From positions 248,001 to 312,000 of the forward strand of contig NZ_AWFZ01000028.1 of NCBI RefSeq assembly GCF_000463155.2: DNA of 64,000 bases, written 5' to 3'. Shown here one piece after another: positions 17,705-27,883 of this stretch. The DNA comes from Siccibacter turicensis LMG 23730. GTDB lineage: Bacteria > Pseudomonadota > Gammaproteobacteria > Enterobacterales > Enterobacteriaceae. Each line of letters begins with the position of its first letter. Position 1 is the first letter of the stretch. The notes under the pieces are model-generated. The model saw nothing but the letters and a program-made list of their open reading frames with translations. It was not told the origin of the DNA and did no database searches. Position numbers and translations under genes: made by a program.

Positions 17705-18112
17705 TTAAATCACGGCGGTGGTAAGCCGCGCGGTACAGCAGAGCGCGCCCTGCTCGTCGACGATCTCGATTTGCCACACCTGGTGACGCCGCCCGGTGTG
17801 CAGCGCCCGGCAGATCCCGCGCACCAGCCCGCTACGCACCGAACGCATGTGGTTGGCGTTCACTTCCAGCCCCACCACATTCTGATCACCCTCGGTGCAG
17901 AGGTAGCCGGCAACCGAACCCAGGGTTTCCGCCAGCACCACCGACGCACCGCCGTGCAGCAGTCCGAACGGCTGATGGGTACGGCTGTCCACCGGCATGG
18001 TGGCTTCCAGCCGATCCTCCCCCAGATAGACAAAGCGGATGTCCAGTAAACCGGTCATGTTCCCGGCGGTCATGGCGTTTAACGCCTCAAGCGTGACGGT
18101 ACGTTTCCACAT
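17705..18112 (-). CDS. menI: 1,4-dihydroxy-2-naphthoyl-CoA hydrolase (hotdog thioesterase)
   Basis: 135 residues (E. coli MenI/YdiI 136). Hydrolyses DHNA-CoA in menaquinone synthesis. Seen: hotdog-fold signature QPFGLLHGGASVVLAETLGSVAGY, with the catalytic glutamate in AET, and GLEVNANHMRSVRSG. Its ATG shares one base with the ydiJ stop (TAATG), so the pair is translationally coupled, as in E. coli. Confidence 0.97.
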   Translation of the reverse strand: MWKRTVTLEALNAMTAGNMTGLLDIRFVYLGEDRLEATMPVDSRTHQPFGLLHGGASVVLAETLGSVAGYLCTEGDQNVVGLEVNANHMRSVRSGLVRGICRALHTGRRHQVWQIEIVDEQGALCCTARLTTAVI

Positions 18113-21100
18113 TAGCCGATGATCTCCAGTAAAGCCTGTAAGGGGTGCCGCACCCCACTACCCTCAATACGTTTCACCTGGCTGCGGCAGGAGTAGCCGG
18201 TCGCGAGGCAGCGGTTGCGGGGCAGACGCTGAATCATCGGGTGCCAGGAGAGCTCATAGATGCCCAGCGAGCGGGTGTGATTGTTCACCTCATGCCCGTA
18301 GGTGCCCGCCATGCCACAGCAGCCGACGTTAACGTTCTCCAGCCGGGCGCCGAAACGGGCGAAGATGCCTGCCCACTGGGCGCCGGTAGCCGGCAAGGCG
18401 GTGACTTCCGTGCAGTGGCCGAACAGATACCAGGACTCGCCGCTTACCGGGCGCGGCTCCGGCGTGGTGACCGCCGCGGTTAACCACTCATGCACCAGCT
18501 GGACGTGGAAATCACCGCGCGCCGCGCCGAGGGTCTGCTTATATTCATCCCGGTAGCACAGCACCAGCGCCGGATCGACGCCGACCATCGGTATACCGGT
18601 GCGCGCCACCCGGTTCAGGAAGGTGGCGGTCTTCTGCGCGGTGCGGGCGAAACGCTGCAGGAAACCTTTAATGTGCTGCGCCTTGCCGTTAGGTGAGAAC
18701 GGCAGCACCACCGGGTGATAGCCCAGCTTCTCCGCGAGACGCACAAAGTCCACCACCACCTGGGCATCGTAGTAGCTGGTGAAGGGATCCTGCACCACCA
18801 GCACGGTTCTGGCTTTGTCGTCGGCGCTCAGCGCTTCCAGCTGCTCCAGGGTGGTATTGGCCCAGGCGTGGCCGACGATCTGCTGTTGCAGCGTCGGCGT
18901 GGAGAGCAGCGGCAGATCGACCATGCCGATATGCTTTTCTGACAGCCGCTGCACCCAGGGCTGACGCAGGAAGAAGTTAAAGGTTTTCGGCGCGCGCGCC
19001 ATCAGCGGGGCGTAGTTCTCCACCGTGGCGACCACGTGGTCGCGCATCGGGCGCAGATAGCGGGTGTGGTAGAGCTGCAAGAAACGCGAACGAAACTCCG
19101 GCACGTCGATCTTAATCGGGCACTGGGTGGAGCAGGCCTTACAGGCCAGACACCCGGACATCGCCTCTTTTACCTCGTGAGAGAAGTCATACTCCCCCCG
19201 GCGCGCATGCCACGAATTGCGGCTGCGCTCGATAAGCGTACGCAGGCTGGCGCGCTTCTCCGGCAGGTCTTTTTCCAGCTTCAGAGGATCGACCCCGCGG
19301 TCCGCCAGCAGACGCAGCCATTCACGCACCAGGGTGGCGCGGCCTTTCGGCGAGTGGATGCGCTCCCGGGTGATCTTCATCGAGGGGCACATCGGGCTGT
19401 TGGCATCGAAGTTAAAGCACAGGCCGTTGCCGTTGCACTCCATCGCCCCGCGCCATGAGGTGCGCACCGCCAGCGGGATCTGGCGATCGAAGGTGCCGCG
19501 CTTCACATCGTCCACCTTCATCATCGGCGCATCCACCCCGGCAGGCGCACAAATCTTACCCGGATTGAGTCGGTTGTGGGGATCGAAGGCGGCCTTTATC
19601 AGGCGCAGTTCGTGATAAAGCTCGGTGCCGAAGAAGGCCGGGCTGTACTCGGCGCGAAAGCCTTTCCCGTGCTCGCCCCACAACAGGCCGCCGTACTTCG
19701 CCGTCAGGGCCACCACCTCATCGGAGAGCCGCTTCATTAGCATCTCCTGCTGCGGATCGCACATATCGAGCGCCGGACGCACGTGCAGCACCCCGGCGTC
19801 AACGTGGCCGAACATGCCGTAGCTCAGGCCGTGGCTGTCCAGCAGCGCCCGAAACTCAACGATGTAGTCCGCCAGATGCTCCGGCGGCACGCAGGTATCC
19901 TCGGCAAAGGGGATCGGCTTCGCCAGCCCTTTGGCATTGCCCAGCAGCCCCACCGCCTTTTTGCGCATCGCATAGATACGCTCGATGCCGGTAATATCGC
20001 TGCACAGCTGCCAGCCGATAACGCCCGCGTGCCCGCCCGCCATCAGCGCGTCCAGCCGGCCGCACAGGCTCGCCACCTGGCCGTCGATCAGCGCTTCGTC
20101 GTCGCCGGCAAACTCAACGATGTTCAGGCCGAGCAGCGTCTTGTCCGGCACATCGGTAATAAGCTCCTTCACCGAGTGCCAGACAATATCTTCCCGCGCC
20201 AGATTGAGCACTTTGGAATCCACGGTCTCCACCGAGAGCGCGTTTGCCTCAACCATAAACGGGGCGTTGCGCAGCGCCGAATCAAAGGAGTCGTACTTGA
20301 CGTTCACCAGGCGACGCACTTTCGGCAGCGGTGTAATGTTGAGCCGCGCCTCGGTGATAAACGCCAGCGTGCCCTCCGACCCGGTAAGAATGCGCGTCAG
20401 GTCGAACTGCGTCATCTCATCGTTGAACACGTGGCGCAGGTCATACCCGGTGAGAAAGCGGTTGAGCTTGGGGAAGCGTTCGAGAATCAAATCACGGTTG
20501 TCGCGGCAGCGCTCCAGCACGGTGCGGTAGATACGGCCGATCGCCGTCTCCTCGCGGCCCAGCACTTCCGCCAGCGCCACCGGCATCGCCTGGGTGTCGA
20601 GGATATCCCCTGACGCCAGTACGGCGCGCAGGCCCAGCACGTGATCGGAGGTTTTGCCGTAGACCAGCGACCCCTGCCCCGAGGCGTCGGTGTTGATCAT
20701 CCCACCGAGGGTCGCACGGTTGCTGGTTGACAGCTCCGGCGAGAAAAAGTAGCCGAACGGCTTAAGATACTGGTTGAGCTGATCCTTGATCACCCCCGCT
20801 TCGACCCGCACCCAGCCCTGCTCGGTGTTAATCTCCAGAATGCGATTCATGTAGCGCGACAGGTCAACGATGATGCCGCGGTTCAGCGCCTGGCCGTTGG
20901 TGCCGGTGCCGCCGCCGCGCGGCGTGAACACCAGGGAGGCAAAGCGCGGTTCACCGGCAATGCGGGCGATAAGCGCCACATCGGCCGTGGAACGGGGAAA
21001 AAGGATGGCATCGGGAAGCAGCTGATAGACGCTGTTGTCCGTCGCCATCGTGAGCCGGTCTGCGTAGCTGGTGGCGGTATCACCGGTAAATCCCTGCTGC

Positions 21101-21168
21101 TCGAGCGCCTGTAAAAAGTTGAGCACCCGTTGAACCAGCCCCGGTGCCTGAGAAATCTGTGGGATCAT
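18112..21168 (-). CDS. ydiJ: FAD/Fe-S oxidoreductase YdiJ (D-2-hydroxyglutarate dehydrogenase type)
   Basis: 1018 residues, the E. coli length. Domains in order: FAD-binding type 4 (about 45-250; FTPRGGGTGTNGQALN), FAD-linked oxidase C-terminal (about 260-520; GHVDAGVLHVRP, GEHGKGFRAEYSP), a ferredoxin-like region with CNGNGLCFN...MCPS (about 575-600) and CLACKACSTQCPI (about 665-680), and a C-terminal cysteine-rich CCG-type domain (CCGMAGTYGHE near 960). The E. coli enzyme oxidises D-2-hydroxyglutarate; that activity is from family knowledge. Upstream gap to ydiK (287 bp) carries the two divergent promoters. Confidence 0.95.
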   Translation of the reverse strand: MIPQISQAPGLVQRVLNFLQALEQQGFTGDTATSYADRLTMATDNSVYQLLPDAILFPRSTADVALIARIAGEPRFASLVFTPRGGGTGTNGQALNRGIIVDLSRYMNRILEINTEQGWVRVEAGVIKDQLNQYLKPFGYFFSPELSTSNRATLGGMINTDASGQGSLVYGKTSDHVLGLRAVLASGDILDTQAMPVALAEVLGREETAIGRIYRTVLERCRDNRDLILERFPKLNRFLTGYDLRHVFNDEMTQFDLTRILTGSEGTLAFITEARLNITPLPKVRRLVNVKYDSFDSALRNAPFMVEANALSVETVDSKVLNLAREDIVWHSVKELITDVPDKTLLGLNIVEFAGDDEALIDGQVASLCGRLDALMAGGHAGVIGWQLCSDITGIERIYAMRKKAVGLLGNAKGLAKPIPFAEDTCVPPEHLADYIVEFRALLDSHGLSYGMFGHVDAGVLHVRPALDMCDPQQEMLMKRLSDEVVALTAKYGGLLWGEHGKGFRAEYSPAFFGTELYHELRLIKAAFDPHNRLNPGKICAPAGVDAPMMKVDDVKRGTFDRQIPLAVRTSWRGAMECNGNGLCFNFDANSPMCPSMKITRERIHSPKGRATLVREWLRLLADRGVDPLKLEKDLPEKRASLRTLIERSRNSWHARRGEYDFSHEVKEAMSGCLACKACSTQCPIKIDVPEFRSRFLQLYHTRYLRPMRDHVVATVENYAPLMARAPKTFNFFLRQPWVQRLSEKHIGMVDLPLLSTPTLQQQIVGHAWANTTLEQLEALSADDKARTVLVVQDPFTSYYDAQVVVDFVRLAEKLGYHPVVLPFSPNGKAQHIKGFLQRFARTAQKTATFLNRVARTGIPMVGVDPALVLCYRDEYKQTLGAARGDFHVQLVHEWLTAAVTTPEPRPVSGESWYLFGHCTEVTALPATGAQWAGIFARFGARLENVNVGCCGMAGTYGHEVNNHTRSLGIYELSWHPMIQRLPRNRCLATGYSCRSQVKRIEGSGVRHPLQALLEIIG

Positions 21169-21455
21169 TAGCCTGCGACCCTGCCTGACTGAACGTGTTA
21201 TGAGTAAACACCCCGGCGTAGCGCGAAAGAGGCAGCCATCTCGGCGCTGATCTGCGCCGGAACGCCGCGTCGCCGCCGGAACGGTGCGAAGTTATCGTTT
21301 GCGTTGTGCATCGATGGTTGTATCACATTTTTTTCTTATACGCCCACCCGAAATAGAGGCAGAATCCACCTGTCAAAATACGCAGAAATCATCAATGATA
21401 CTGCGCGACTCTTCTTGCGCCTGCGAGGGCGTTTATTAATAAGGTAACGGTGTTT

Positions 21456-22574
21456 ATGGTAAAACTCACACAGCCCAAGGACGTGCCTCAGATCCTGCTG
21501 TCCGTGCTCTTTCTTTCGGCCATGATTATCGCCTGCGTGTGGATCGTGCAGCCGTTTATTCTCGGCTTCGCGTGGGCGGGTACGATCGTCATCGCAACCT
21601 GGCCGCTGCTGCTGCGTTTACAGCAGATCCTGTGGGGACGTCGCTCCCTGGCGGTGCTGGTGATGACGCTGCTGCTGATCCTGCTGCTGGTTATTCCGGT
21701 CGCCCTGCTGATTAACAGCCTGGTGGACAACAGCGCCCCGCTGGTCAACTGGGTGTCGTCAGGCCATATGGCGCTGCCGGATCTGGCGTGGCTGAACAGC
21801 ATTCCGATGGTCGGCGCCAAACTCTATACCGGCTGGCATAACCTGGTCGACAGCGGCGGCAGCGCCATTATGGCCAAGCTGCGTCCCTACATCGGTACCA
21901 CTACAACCTGGTTTATTGGCCAGGCCGCGCACATTGGCCGCTTCATGATGCACTGTGCGCTGATGCTGCTGTTTGCCGCCCTGCTCTACTGGCGTGGCGA
22001 GCGCGTGGCCCAGGGCTTCCGCCACTTTGCGACCCGTCTGGCCTCCACCCGCGGTGACGCGGCCGTGGTGCTGGCCGCGCAGGCTATTCGCGCGGTGGCG
22101 CTCGGGGTGGTGGTCACGGCGCTGGTGCAGGGTATTCTCGGCGGCATCGGGATTGCCATCGCCGGCATTCAGTACGCGACCATCCTTACGGTGGTGATGG
22201 TGCTCTCCTGCCTGGTGCAGCTTGGCCCGCTGCCGGTGCTGATCCCCTGCATCATCTGGCTCTACTGGAGCGGCGACACCACCTGGGGGACCGTTCTGCT
22301 GGTCTGGAGCTGCGTGGTCGGCACGCTGGATAACGTTATCCGTCCGGTGCTGATCCGTATGGGCGCCGATCTGCCGATGGTGTTAATTCTCTCGGGCGTT
22401 ATCGGCGGGCTGATCGCGTTTGGCATGATTGGGCTGTTTATCGGTCCGGTGGTGCTCGCCGTCTCCTGGCGTCTGTTTTATGCCTGGGTACAGGAGGCAC
22501 CCGCCCCGCAGGAGCCGGTGGACGCAGTAATGGAAAAAATAGCCGACGAGCAGGATGCCACGGCGAGCAAATAA
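21456..22574 (+). CDS. ydiK: AI-2E family transporter-like inner-membrane protein YdiK
   Basis: 372 residues with about eight hydrophobic segments, first at ILLSVLFLSAMIIACVWIV; PF01594 family (AI-2E/PerM-like). Substrate unknown. Conserved C-terminal half: GTLDNVIRPVLIRMGADLP and GLIAFGMIGLFIGPV. Start placed at ATG 21456 by comparison with E. coli (MVNVRQPRDV); a GTG two codons upstream has better spacing to AAGG and remains possible. Terminator follows. Confidence 0.93.
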   Translation: MVKLTQPKDVPQILLSVLFLSAMIIACVWIVQPFILGFAWAGTIVIATWPLLLRLQQILWGRRSLAVLVMTLLLILLLVIPVALLINSLVDNSAPLVNWVSSGHMALPDLAWLNSIPMVGAKLYTGWHNLVDSGGSAIMAKLRPYIGTTTTWFIGQAAHIGRFMMHCALMLLFAALLYWRGERVAQGFRHFATRLASTRGDAAVVLAAQAIRAVALGVVVTALVQGILGGIGIAIAGIQYATILTVVMVLSCLVQLGPLPVLIPCIIWLYWSGDTTWGTVLLVWSCVVGTLDNVIRPVLIRMGADLPMVLILSGVIGGLIAFGMIGLFIGPVVLAVSWRLFYAWVQEAPAPQEPVDAVMEKIADEQDATASK

Positions 22575-22581
22575 TAACGGA

Positions 22582-22604
22582 GGCGGGGAAACCCGCCTTA
22601 TTGT
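22582..22604 (+). terminator. ydiK terminator
   Basis: GGCGGG-gaaa-CCCGCC followed by TTATTGTTT. Confidence 0.75.
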
Positions 22605-22756
22605 TTAGCCTCGCTAATCATTTAATTAAGTAATTTCACTTAGCGCCGCGCTGTGCCTCACGTTTTTTCTCCCCACCTCCCGGAATAATTATCTTCCTTA
22701 AACTATTGAGAGGAATCTGATCGACGCATCAACGGGTCGATGGCTACTATTAGCCC

Positions 22757-22862
22757 AAGGTTATAAATCAACATCTTGATTTATAAGCATGGAAATCCCC
22801 TGAGTGAAACAATGAATTGCTGTGTGTAGTCTTTGCCCATCTCCCACGATGGGCTTTTTTTT
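22757..22862 (+). ncRNA. rprA: Small regulatory RNA RprA
   Basis: About 106 nt, nearly identical to E. coli RprA: 5' hairpin TTATAAATCAACA...TTGATTTATAAGC, the GGAAATCCCC stretch, GAATTGCTGTGTGTAGTC and the terminator CCCATC-tcccac-GATGGGC with eight T. RprA is an Hfq-dependent sRNA that activates rpoS translation and represses csgD; its transcription is driven by RcsB. Upstream, GAGGAATCTGA (about 22708-22718) is a candidate RcsB box, and TACTAT at 22745-22750 a -10. It lies between ydiK and ppsA. Confidence 0.95.
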
Positions 22863-22951
22863 ATCCGCCAATCCGCTACACCCGTCACGAGCCGTTAATT
22901 TTACTTACGCAACGTTGTTATTCTGCGGGGCGGCATTGGTACGCCTGAAAT

Positions 22952-22979
22952 AAAAAAGCCCTTCCCGAACGGGAAGGGC
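22952..22979 (-). terminator. ppsA terminator
   Basis: Minus strand CCCTTCCCG-ttc-GGGAAGGGC then six T, immediately after the ppsA stop. Confidence 0.92.
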
Positions 22980-22985
22980 CAGTGC

Positions 22986-25364
22986 TTATTTTTTCAGCTC
23001 TGCCAGACTGAGCCAGGTCTGAACCACCGTATCCGGATTGAGGGACAGGCTGTCGATTCCCTCCTCCATCAGCCAGGCGGCAAAGTCCTCGTGGTCTGAC
23101 GGGCCCTGTCCACAGATACCGACATATTTGCCCTGTTTTTTCGCGGCGCGGATCGCCATCGACAGCAGGGCCTTCACCGCGTCGTTACGCTCGTCAAACA
23201 GTTCAGACACCACGCCGGAGTCGCGGTCGAGGCCAAGGGCTAGCTGGGTCATGTCGTTAGAGCCGATAGAGAAGCCGTCGAAGTACTCAAGGAACTGCTC
23301 GGCCAGCAGGGCGTTGGACGGGATCTCGCACATCATGATGATTTTGAGACCCGCTTCGCCGCGCTTAAGGCCCTGGCGCGCCAGCTCCTCCACCACCGCT
23401 TTCGCCTGCTCCACGGTACGCACGAACGGCACCATGATCTCGACGTTGGTCAGCCCCATCTCGTTACGCACCCGCTTCACCGCCTGGCACTCCAGCGCGA
23501 AGCAGTCGCGGAAGCTGTCCGCCACATAGCGACCCGCGCCACGGAAGCCGAGCATCGGGTTCTCTTCGTGCGGCTCGTAGCGCTCCCCGCCGACCAGGTT
23601 GGCGTATTCGTTCGACTTGAAGTCAGAGAGACGCACGATGACGCGCTTCGGCCAGAACGCGGCCCCCAGCGTCGCGATCCCTTCGGTCAGACGCCCGACG
23701 TAAAACTCGACCGGGTTGTCGTAGCCTTTCATCATCTCGCGGATCTCGTTTTGCAGCGCCGCCTCCTGCTGGTCGAACTCCAGCAGCGCGCGCGGGTGCA
23801 CACCGATCATGCGGTTGATGATAAATTCCAGTCGCGCCAGGCCCACCCCTTCATTCGGCAGACAGGCGAAGTCAAAGGCGCGGTCCGGGTTACCGACGTT
23901 CATCATCACTTTCAGCGGCAGGTCAGGCATGGTATCGACGCTGGAGCTTTTGACGCTGAAGTCCAGCAGTTCGTCGTAGACGTAGCCGGTGTCGCCTTCG
24001 GCACAGGAGACGGTCACCTTGTGCCCCTCGTGCAGGCGTTCGGTGGCGTCGCCGCAGCCGACCACCGCCGGGATGCCCAGCTCACGGGCGATGATCGCCG
24101 CATGGCAGGTACGGCCGCCGCGGTTGGTGACGATGGCCGACGCCTTTTTCATGATCGGTTCCCAGTCCGGGTCGGTCATGTCGGTAACCAGCACGTCGCC
24201 CGGCTCGATGCGGTGCATCTCCGCGATGTCGTGGATCACTTTCACCGGGCCGGCGCCGATGCGGTGCCCGATAGCGCGGCCTTCGGCTACGATTTTGCCC
24301 TGAGCATGCAGGGTGTAGCGCTCCATCACCTGACCGCGGGAGCGCACGGTTTCCGGGCGCGCCTGCACGATGTAGAGCTTGCCGGTGTGGCCATCTTTCG
24401 CCCACTCGATGTCCATCGGGCGACCGTAGTGTTTCTCAATGATCACCGCCTGCTTCGCCAGCTCCTGCACCTCTTCCGGGGTGATACAGAAGCGATCGCG
24501 CTCGTCCTGCGGGACGTCTTCGATGCGCACCTGTTTGCCGTGCTCCTGAGTCGGGGCGTAGACCATGCGGATTTTTTTCGAGCCCATAGTGCGACGCACG
24601 ATGGCCGGTTTACCCGCGGCGAGGCCAGGTTTGTGAACGTAGAACTCATCCGGGTTCACCGCGCCCTGCACCACCATCTCGCCCAGACCGTAGGCTGCGG
24701 TGATAAACACCACCTGATCGAAGCCGGATTCGGTATCGATGGAGAACAGCACCCCGGAGGCGGCGAGATCCGAGCGCACCATACGCTGGACGCCGGCGGA
24801 AAGCGCCACGCCGCGATGATCGTAGCCCTGATGGACGCGATAGGAGATGGCACGGTCGTTGAACAGCGAGGCGTAGACGTGCTTAACCGCCACCATCACC
24901 GCATCAATGCCCTGCACGTTAAGGAAGGTTTCCTGCTGGCCGGCGAACGAGGCGTCCGGCATGTCTTCGGCGGTGGCGGAGGAGCGCACCGCAAACGAGG
25001 CGTCGCTGTCGTCGGCGGAAAGCGTATTGTACGCCTCGCGAATCGCCTCTTCGAGTTCCGGCTGGAACGGCGTCTCAACGATCCACTGGCGGATTTGCGC
25101 GCCCGCTTTTGCCAGCGCGCTGACGTCGTCGATATCGGTTTTATCGAGCAGCTCGTATATACGCTGGTTTACGCCGCTCTGGTCGAGGAACAGATTAAAC
25201 GCCTCGGCGGTGGTCGCAAAGCCGCCCGGCACCGAAACGCCAGCGTCGGACAGGTTGGTAATCATCTCACCGAGCGAGGCATTTTTCCCCCCCACTCTGT
25301 CCACGTCATTCATGCCGAGTTGGTTATACCAGAGAACCAGTGGTGCAGAGCCATTATTGGACAT
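22986..25364 (-). CDS. ppsA: Phosphoenolpyruvate synthase
   Basis: 792 residues as in E. coli. Pyruvate + ATP to PEP + AMP + Pi, the gluconeogenic bypass of pyruvate kinase. Domains: N-terminal ATP-grasp pyrophosphate-binding ([32 protein letters not shown]), central swivelling domain with the phosphorylated His in [21 protein letters not shown] (about 421), C-terminal PEP/pyruvate TIM barrel ([49 protein letters not shown] with the catalytic Cys). Divergent from its regulator ppsR. Confidence 0.98.
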   Translation of the reverse strand: MSNNGSAPLVLWYNQLGMNDVDRVGGKNASLGEMITNLSDAGVSVPGGFATTAEAFNLFLDQSGVNQRIYELLDKTDIDDVSALAKAGAQIRQWIVETPFQPELEEAIREAYNTLSADDSDASFAVRSSATAEDMPDASFAGQQETFLNVQGIDAVMVAVKHVYASLFNDRAISYRVHQGYDHRGVALSAGVQRMVRSDLAASGVLFSIDTESGFDQVVFITAAYGLGEMVVQGAVNPDEFYVHKPGLAAGKPAIVRRTMGSKKIRMVYAPTQEHGKQVRIEDVPQDERDRFCITPEEVQELAKQAVIIEKHYGRPMDIEWAKDGHTGKLYIVQARPETVRSRGQVMERYTLHAQGKIVAEGRAIGHRIGAGPVKVIHDIAEMHRIEPGDVLVTDMTDPDWEPIMKKASAIVTNRGGRTCHAAIIARELGIPAVVGCGDATERLHEGHKVTVSCAEGDTGYVYDELLDFSVKSSSVDTMPDLPLKVMMNVGNPDRAFDFACLPNEGVGLARLEFIINRMIGVHPRALLEFDQQEAALQNEIREMMKGYDNPVEFYVGRLTEGIATLGAAFWPKRVIVRLSDFKSNEYANLVGGERYEPHEENPMLGFRGAGRYVADSFRDCFALECQAVKRVRNEMGLTNVEIMVPFVRTVEQAKAVVEELARQGLKRGEAGLKIIMMCEIPSNALLAEQFLEYFDGFSIGSNDMTQLALGLDRDSGVVSELFDERNDAVKALLSMAIRAAKKQGKYVGICGQGPSDHEDFAAWLMEEGIDSLSLNPDTVVQTWLSLAELKK

Positions 25365-25756
25365 CGAAACAATCCTTTTTTTGCCATACCTGTTTGCAGC
25401 GCACGCTTCTGCTTTCGCCGGGCCTGCACGCAGAACGGGTATATAAATGAACGGGTATAAGAAAGACCTGACAACGCATTTAGCCTGGCATAATTAACCG
25501 GCCCCGAAAAACGGTGAATCGTTCAAGCAATCACAAAAATTATTTTTTCGACCAATTCTGAGTATTATTTAACTTGTTGATTATGCTGAAAGCATCGGGC
25601 CAGCGTCGGGTTACGCTGCCTCAGGAAAAATGAACAGTGCTTTTCATTAAAAATAAAAACAGCATTTCATTTTATAAATTAAGATTAGTGCCAGACTCAC
25701 CGAGAGGCGTTTAATTTATGCTTTCAGGAATTTATCCCCGGCCACAGGATCAGAAA
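25365..25756. other. ppsA/ppsR divergent intergenic region
   Basis: 392 bp, AT-rich in the centre. Contains the Cra-type site at 25513-25528. An in-frame start for ppsR at 25718 is possible but less likely than 25757. No other gene seen. Confidence 0.6.
25513..25528 (-). promoter_or_regulatory. Cra (FruR) binding site of ppsA
   Basis: GGTGAATCGTTCAAGC matches the strong Cra consensus (TGAATCGNTTCA type) about 150 bp upstream of ppsA. In E. coli Cra activates ppsA from an upstream site. Confidence 0.75.
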
Positions 25757-26590
25757 ATGGAAAATGCAGTCGATCGCCACGTATTTTATATTTCCGACGG
25801 CACCGCCATTACGGCAGAAGTATTAGGCCATGCGGTGATGTCGCAGTTTCCGGTGACGATCAACAGCATCACGCTGCCGTTTGTCGAGAACGAAAGCCGC
25901 GCCAAAGCGGTGAAGGAGCAGATCGACGCCCTTTACCAGCAGACCGGGCAGCGCCCACTGGTGTTCTACTCCATCGTGCTGCCGGAGATCCGCCGCATCA
26001 TCCTGCAAAGCGAGGGCTTCTGTCAGGATATCGTGCAGGCGCTGGTGGCCCCGCTACAGCAGGAGATGAAGCTGGACCCGACCCCGGTGGCCCACCGCAC
26101 CCACGGCCTTAACCCCGGCAACCTGATCAAGTACGACGCGCGTATCGCGGCGATTGATTACACCCTCGCCCACGACGACGGTATCTCGATGCGCAACCTC
26201 GATCAGGCGCAGGTGATCCTGCTGGGCGTGTCGCGCTGCGGTAAAACCCCCACCAGCCTCTATCTGGCGATGCAGTTTGGTATCCGGGCGGCAAATTACC
26301 CCTTTATTGCCGACGACATGGACAACCTCAACCTGCCGGCGGCGCTCAAGCCGTTACAGCACAAGCTGTTCGGGCTGACCATCAACCCCGAGCGGCTGGC
26401 CGCTATCCGCGAAGAGCGTCGGGAGAACAGCCGCTACGCCTCGCTGCGTCAGTGCCGCATGGAAGTGGCCGAAGTGGAAGCGCTCTACCGTAAGCACCAG
26501 ATCCCCTACCTCAACAGTACCAACTACTCGGTAGAGGAGATTGCCACCAAAATCCTCGACATCATGGGACTGAGCCGCCGCATGTACTAA
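25757..26590 (+). CDS. ppsR: PEP synthetase regulatory protein (kinase/pyrophosphorylase)
   Basis: 277 residues from [10 protein letters not shown], matching E. coli PpsR (YdiA). Bifunctional: ADP-dependent inactivation and Pi-dependent reactivation of PpsA by threonine phosphorylation beside the catalytic His. Seen: DUF299 fold with [11 protein letters not shown]-loop-like [15 protein letters not shown] near 150-165 and [17 protein letters not shown]. Start chosen for the AGGA ribosome-binding site and family length. Its last codons overlap the TrpR operator of aroH. Confidence 0.96.
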   Translation: MENAVDRHVFYISDGTAITAEVLGHAVMSQFPVTINSITLPFVENESRAKAVKEQIDALYQQTGQRPLVFYSIVLPEIRRIILQSEGFCQDIVQALVAPLQQEMKLDPTPVAHRTHGLNPGNLIKYDARIAAIDYTLAHDDGISMRNLDQAQVILLGVSRCGKTPTSLYLAMQFGIRAANYPFIADDMDNLNLPAALKPLQHKLFGLTINPERLAAIREERRENSRYASLRQCRMEVAEVEALYRKHQIPYLNSTNYSVEEIATKILDIMGLSRRMY

Positions 26591-26601
26591 CAGACTAGTA
26601 C
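26584..26601 (+). promoter_or_regulatory. TrpR operator of aroH
   Basis: GTACTA-ACAGAC-TAGTAC, an 18-bp inverted repeat of the CTAGTAC-type trp operator, overlapping the ppsR stop codon and the -35 position of a promoter whose -10 would be TAGAAT (26619-26624). TrpR represses aroH in E. coli. Confidence 0.85.
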
Positions 26602-26745
26602 AAGATCGCATTTCGCGTTAGAATGGGGATATGGATGGGCTAAGTGACACCGTTTCCAGGGTTGAATTCAGCATGGATTGGTTTATCGTGATGCCCATCA
26701 CTTTCCGGCACGATGCCGTGAGAGCCACACTTTTCGAGATATCCC

Positions 26746-27792
26746 ATGACGAAAACTGACGAACTGCGTACCGCACGCATCGGGAGTCTGGTCACCCCAG
26801 GCGAGCTGGCGCAGCGCTTCCCCGTATCACCCACCCTTGCGGAGCACGTCCTGACCTCGCGCCGCCGCGTCGAGAACATCCTTAAAGGCGAGGACCCGCG
26901 CCTGCTGGTGATTATTGGCCCCTGCTCGATTCACGATCTGGATGCGGCGATGGACTATGCGCGCCGTCTGCAGGGCCTGCGCGAAAAATACAGCCACCGC
27001 CTCGAGCTGGTGATGCGCACCTACTTTGAAAAGCCGCGTACCGTGGTGGGCTGGAAGGGGCTGATCTCCGATCCCGATCTCAACGGCAGCTACCGGGTGA
27101 ACGACGGCATCGAGCGCGCGCGCCGCCTGCTGCTGCAGGTTAACGAGCTGGGCGTGCCCACCGCCACCGAGTTCCTCGACATGGTGACCGGCCAGTACAC
27201 CGCCGATCTCATCACCTGGGGGGCGATTGGCGCCCGTACCACCGAGAGCCAGATCCATCGGGAAATGGCCTCGGCGCTCTCCTGCCCGGTGGGCTTCAAG
27301 AACGGCACCGACGGCAACACCCGCATTGCGGTGGACGCCATTCGCGCCGCGCGCGCCAGCCATATGTTCCTCTCCCCGGACAAAAACGGCCAGATGACCA
27401 TCTACCAGACCAGCGGCAATCCGTACGGGCACATCATTATGCGCGGCGGTAAAACGCCGAACTATCACGCCGCGGATCTCAGCGCTGCCTGCGCCGCGCT
27501 CGGCGAGTTCGGTCTGCCGCAACATCTGGTGGTGGATTTCAGCCACGGCAACTGCCAGAAGCAGCATCGCCGTCAGCTTGAGGTCTGCGAAGATATTTGC
27601 CAGCAGATACGCAGCGGGTCCCGCGCGGTGGCCGGCATTATGGCGGAGAGCTTCCTGGAGGAAGGCACTCAGAAGATTGAAACCGGTAAGCCGCTGGTCT
27701 ATGGCCAGTCGATCACAGACCCCTGCCTGGGCTGGGAGGATACCGAAACCCTGGTATCGATGCTGGCCGAAGCGGTAGAGAGCCGCTTCTGA
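26746..27792 (+). CDS. aroH: 3-deoxy-7-phosphoheptulonate synthase, Trp-sensitive isozyme
   Basis: 348 residues, same as E. coli AroH. PEP + erythrose-4-phosphate to DAHP, first step of the shikimate pathway. Seen: LLVIIGPCSIHD (metal Cys), MRTYFEKPRTVVGWKGLI, GARTTESQIHREMASALSCPVGFKNGTDG, VDFSHGNCQKQHR. The Trp isozyme assignment rests on overall similarity, the TrpR operator upstream and position after ppsR. The small gene hemP (ydiE) that follows aroH in E. coli is absent: only 91 bp lie between aroH and selO. Confidence 0.96.
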   Translation: MTKTDELRTARIGSLVTPGELAQRFPVSPTLAEHVLTSRRRVENILKGEDPRLLVIIGPCSIHDLDAAMDYARRLQGLREKYSHRLELVMRTYFEKPRTVVGWKGLISDPDLNGSYRVNDGIERARRLLLQVNELGVPTATEFLDMVTGQYTADLITWGAIGARTTESQIHREMASALSCPVGFKNGTDGNTRIAVDAIRAARASHMFLSPDKNGQMTIYQTSGNPYGHIIMRGGKTPNYHAADLSAACAALGEFGLPQHLVVDFSHGNCQKQHRRQLEVCEDICQQIRSGSRAVAGIMAESFLEEGTQKIETGKPLVYGQSITDPCLGWEDTETLVSMLAEAVESRF

Positions 27793-27844
27793 GCACACGC
27801 CCTCGCGGCTGACACACGTTTTCCACGCCTGTGACACTCATCAC

Positions 27845-27876
27845 CCCCTGCCCGGCTCGCCGGACAGGGGTTTTTA
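27845..27876. terminator. Terminator between convergent aroH and selO
   Basis: CCCCTG-cccggctcgccgga-CAGGGG with inner CCGG pairing and TTTTTATT on the plus side. Confidence 0.8.
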
Positions 27877-27883
27877 TTGCCCG

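Noticed and set aside
23568-25460. 630-codon plus-strand frame opposite ppsA
   Set aside because: Antisense shadow of a fully conserved gene; low-complexity His/Val/Arg content and no start signal.
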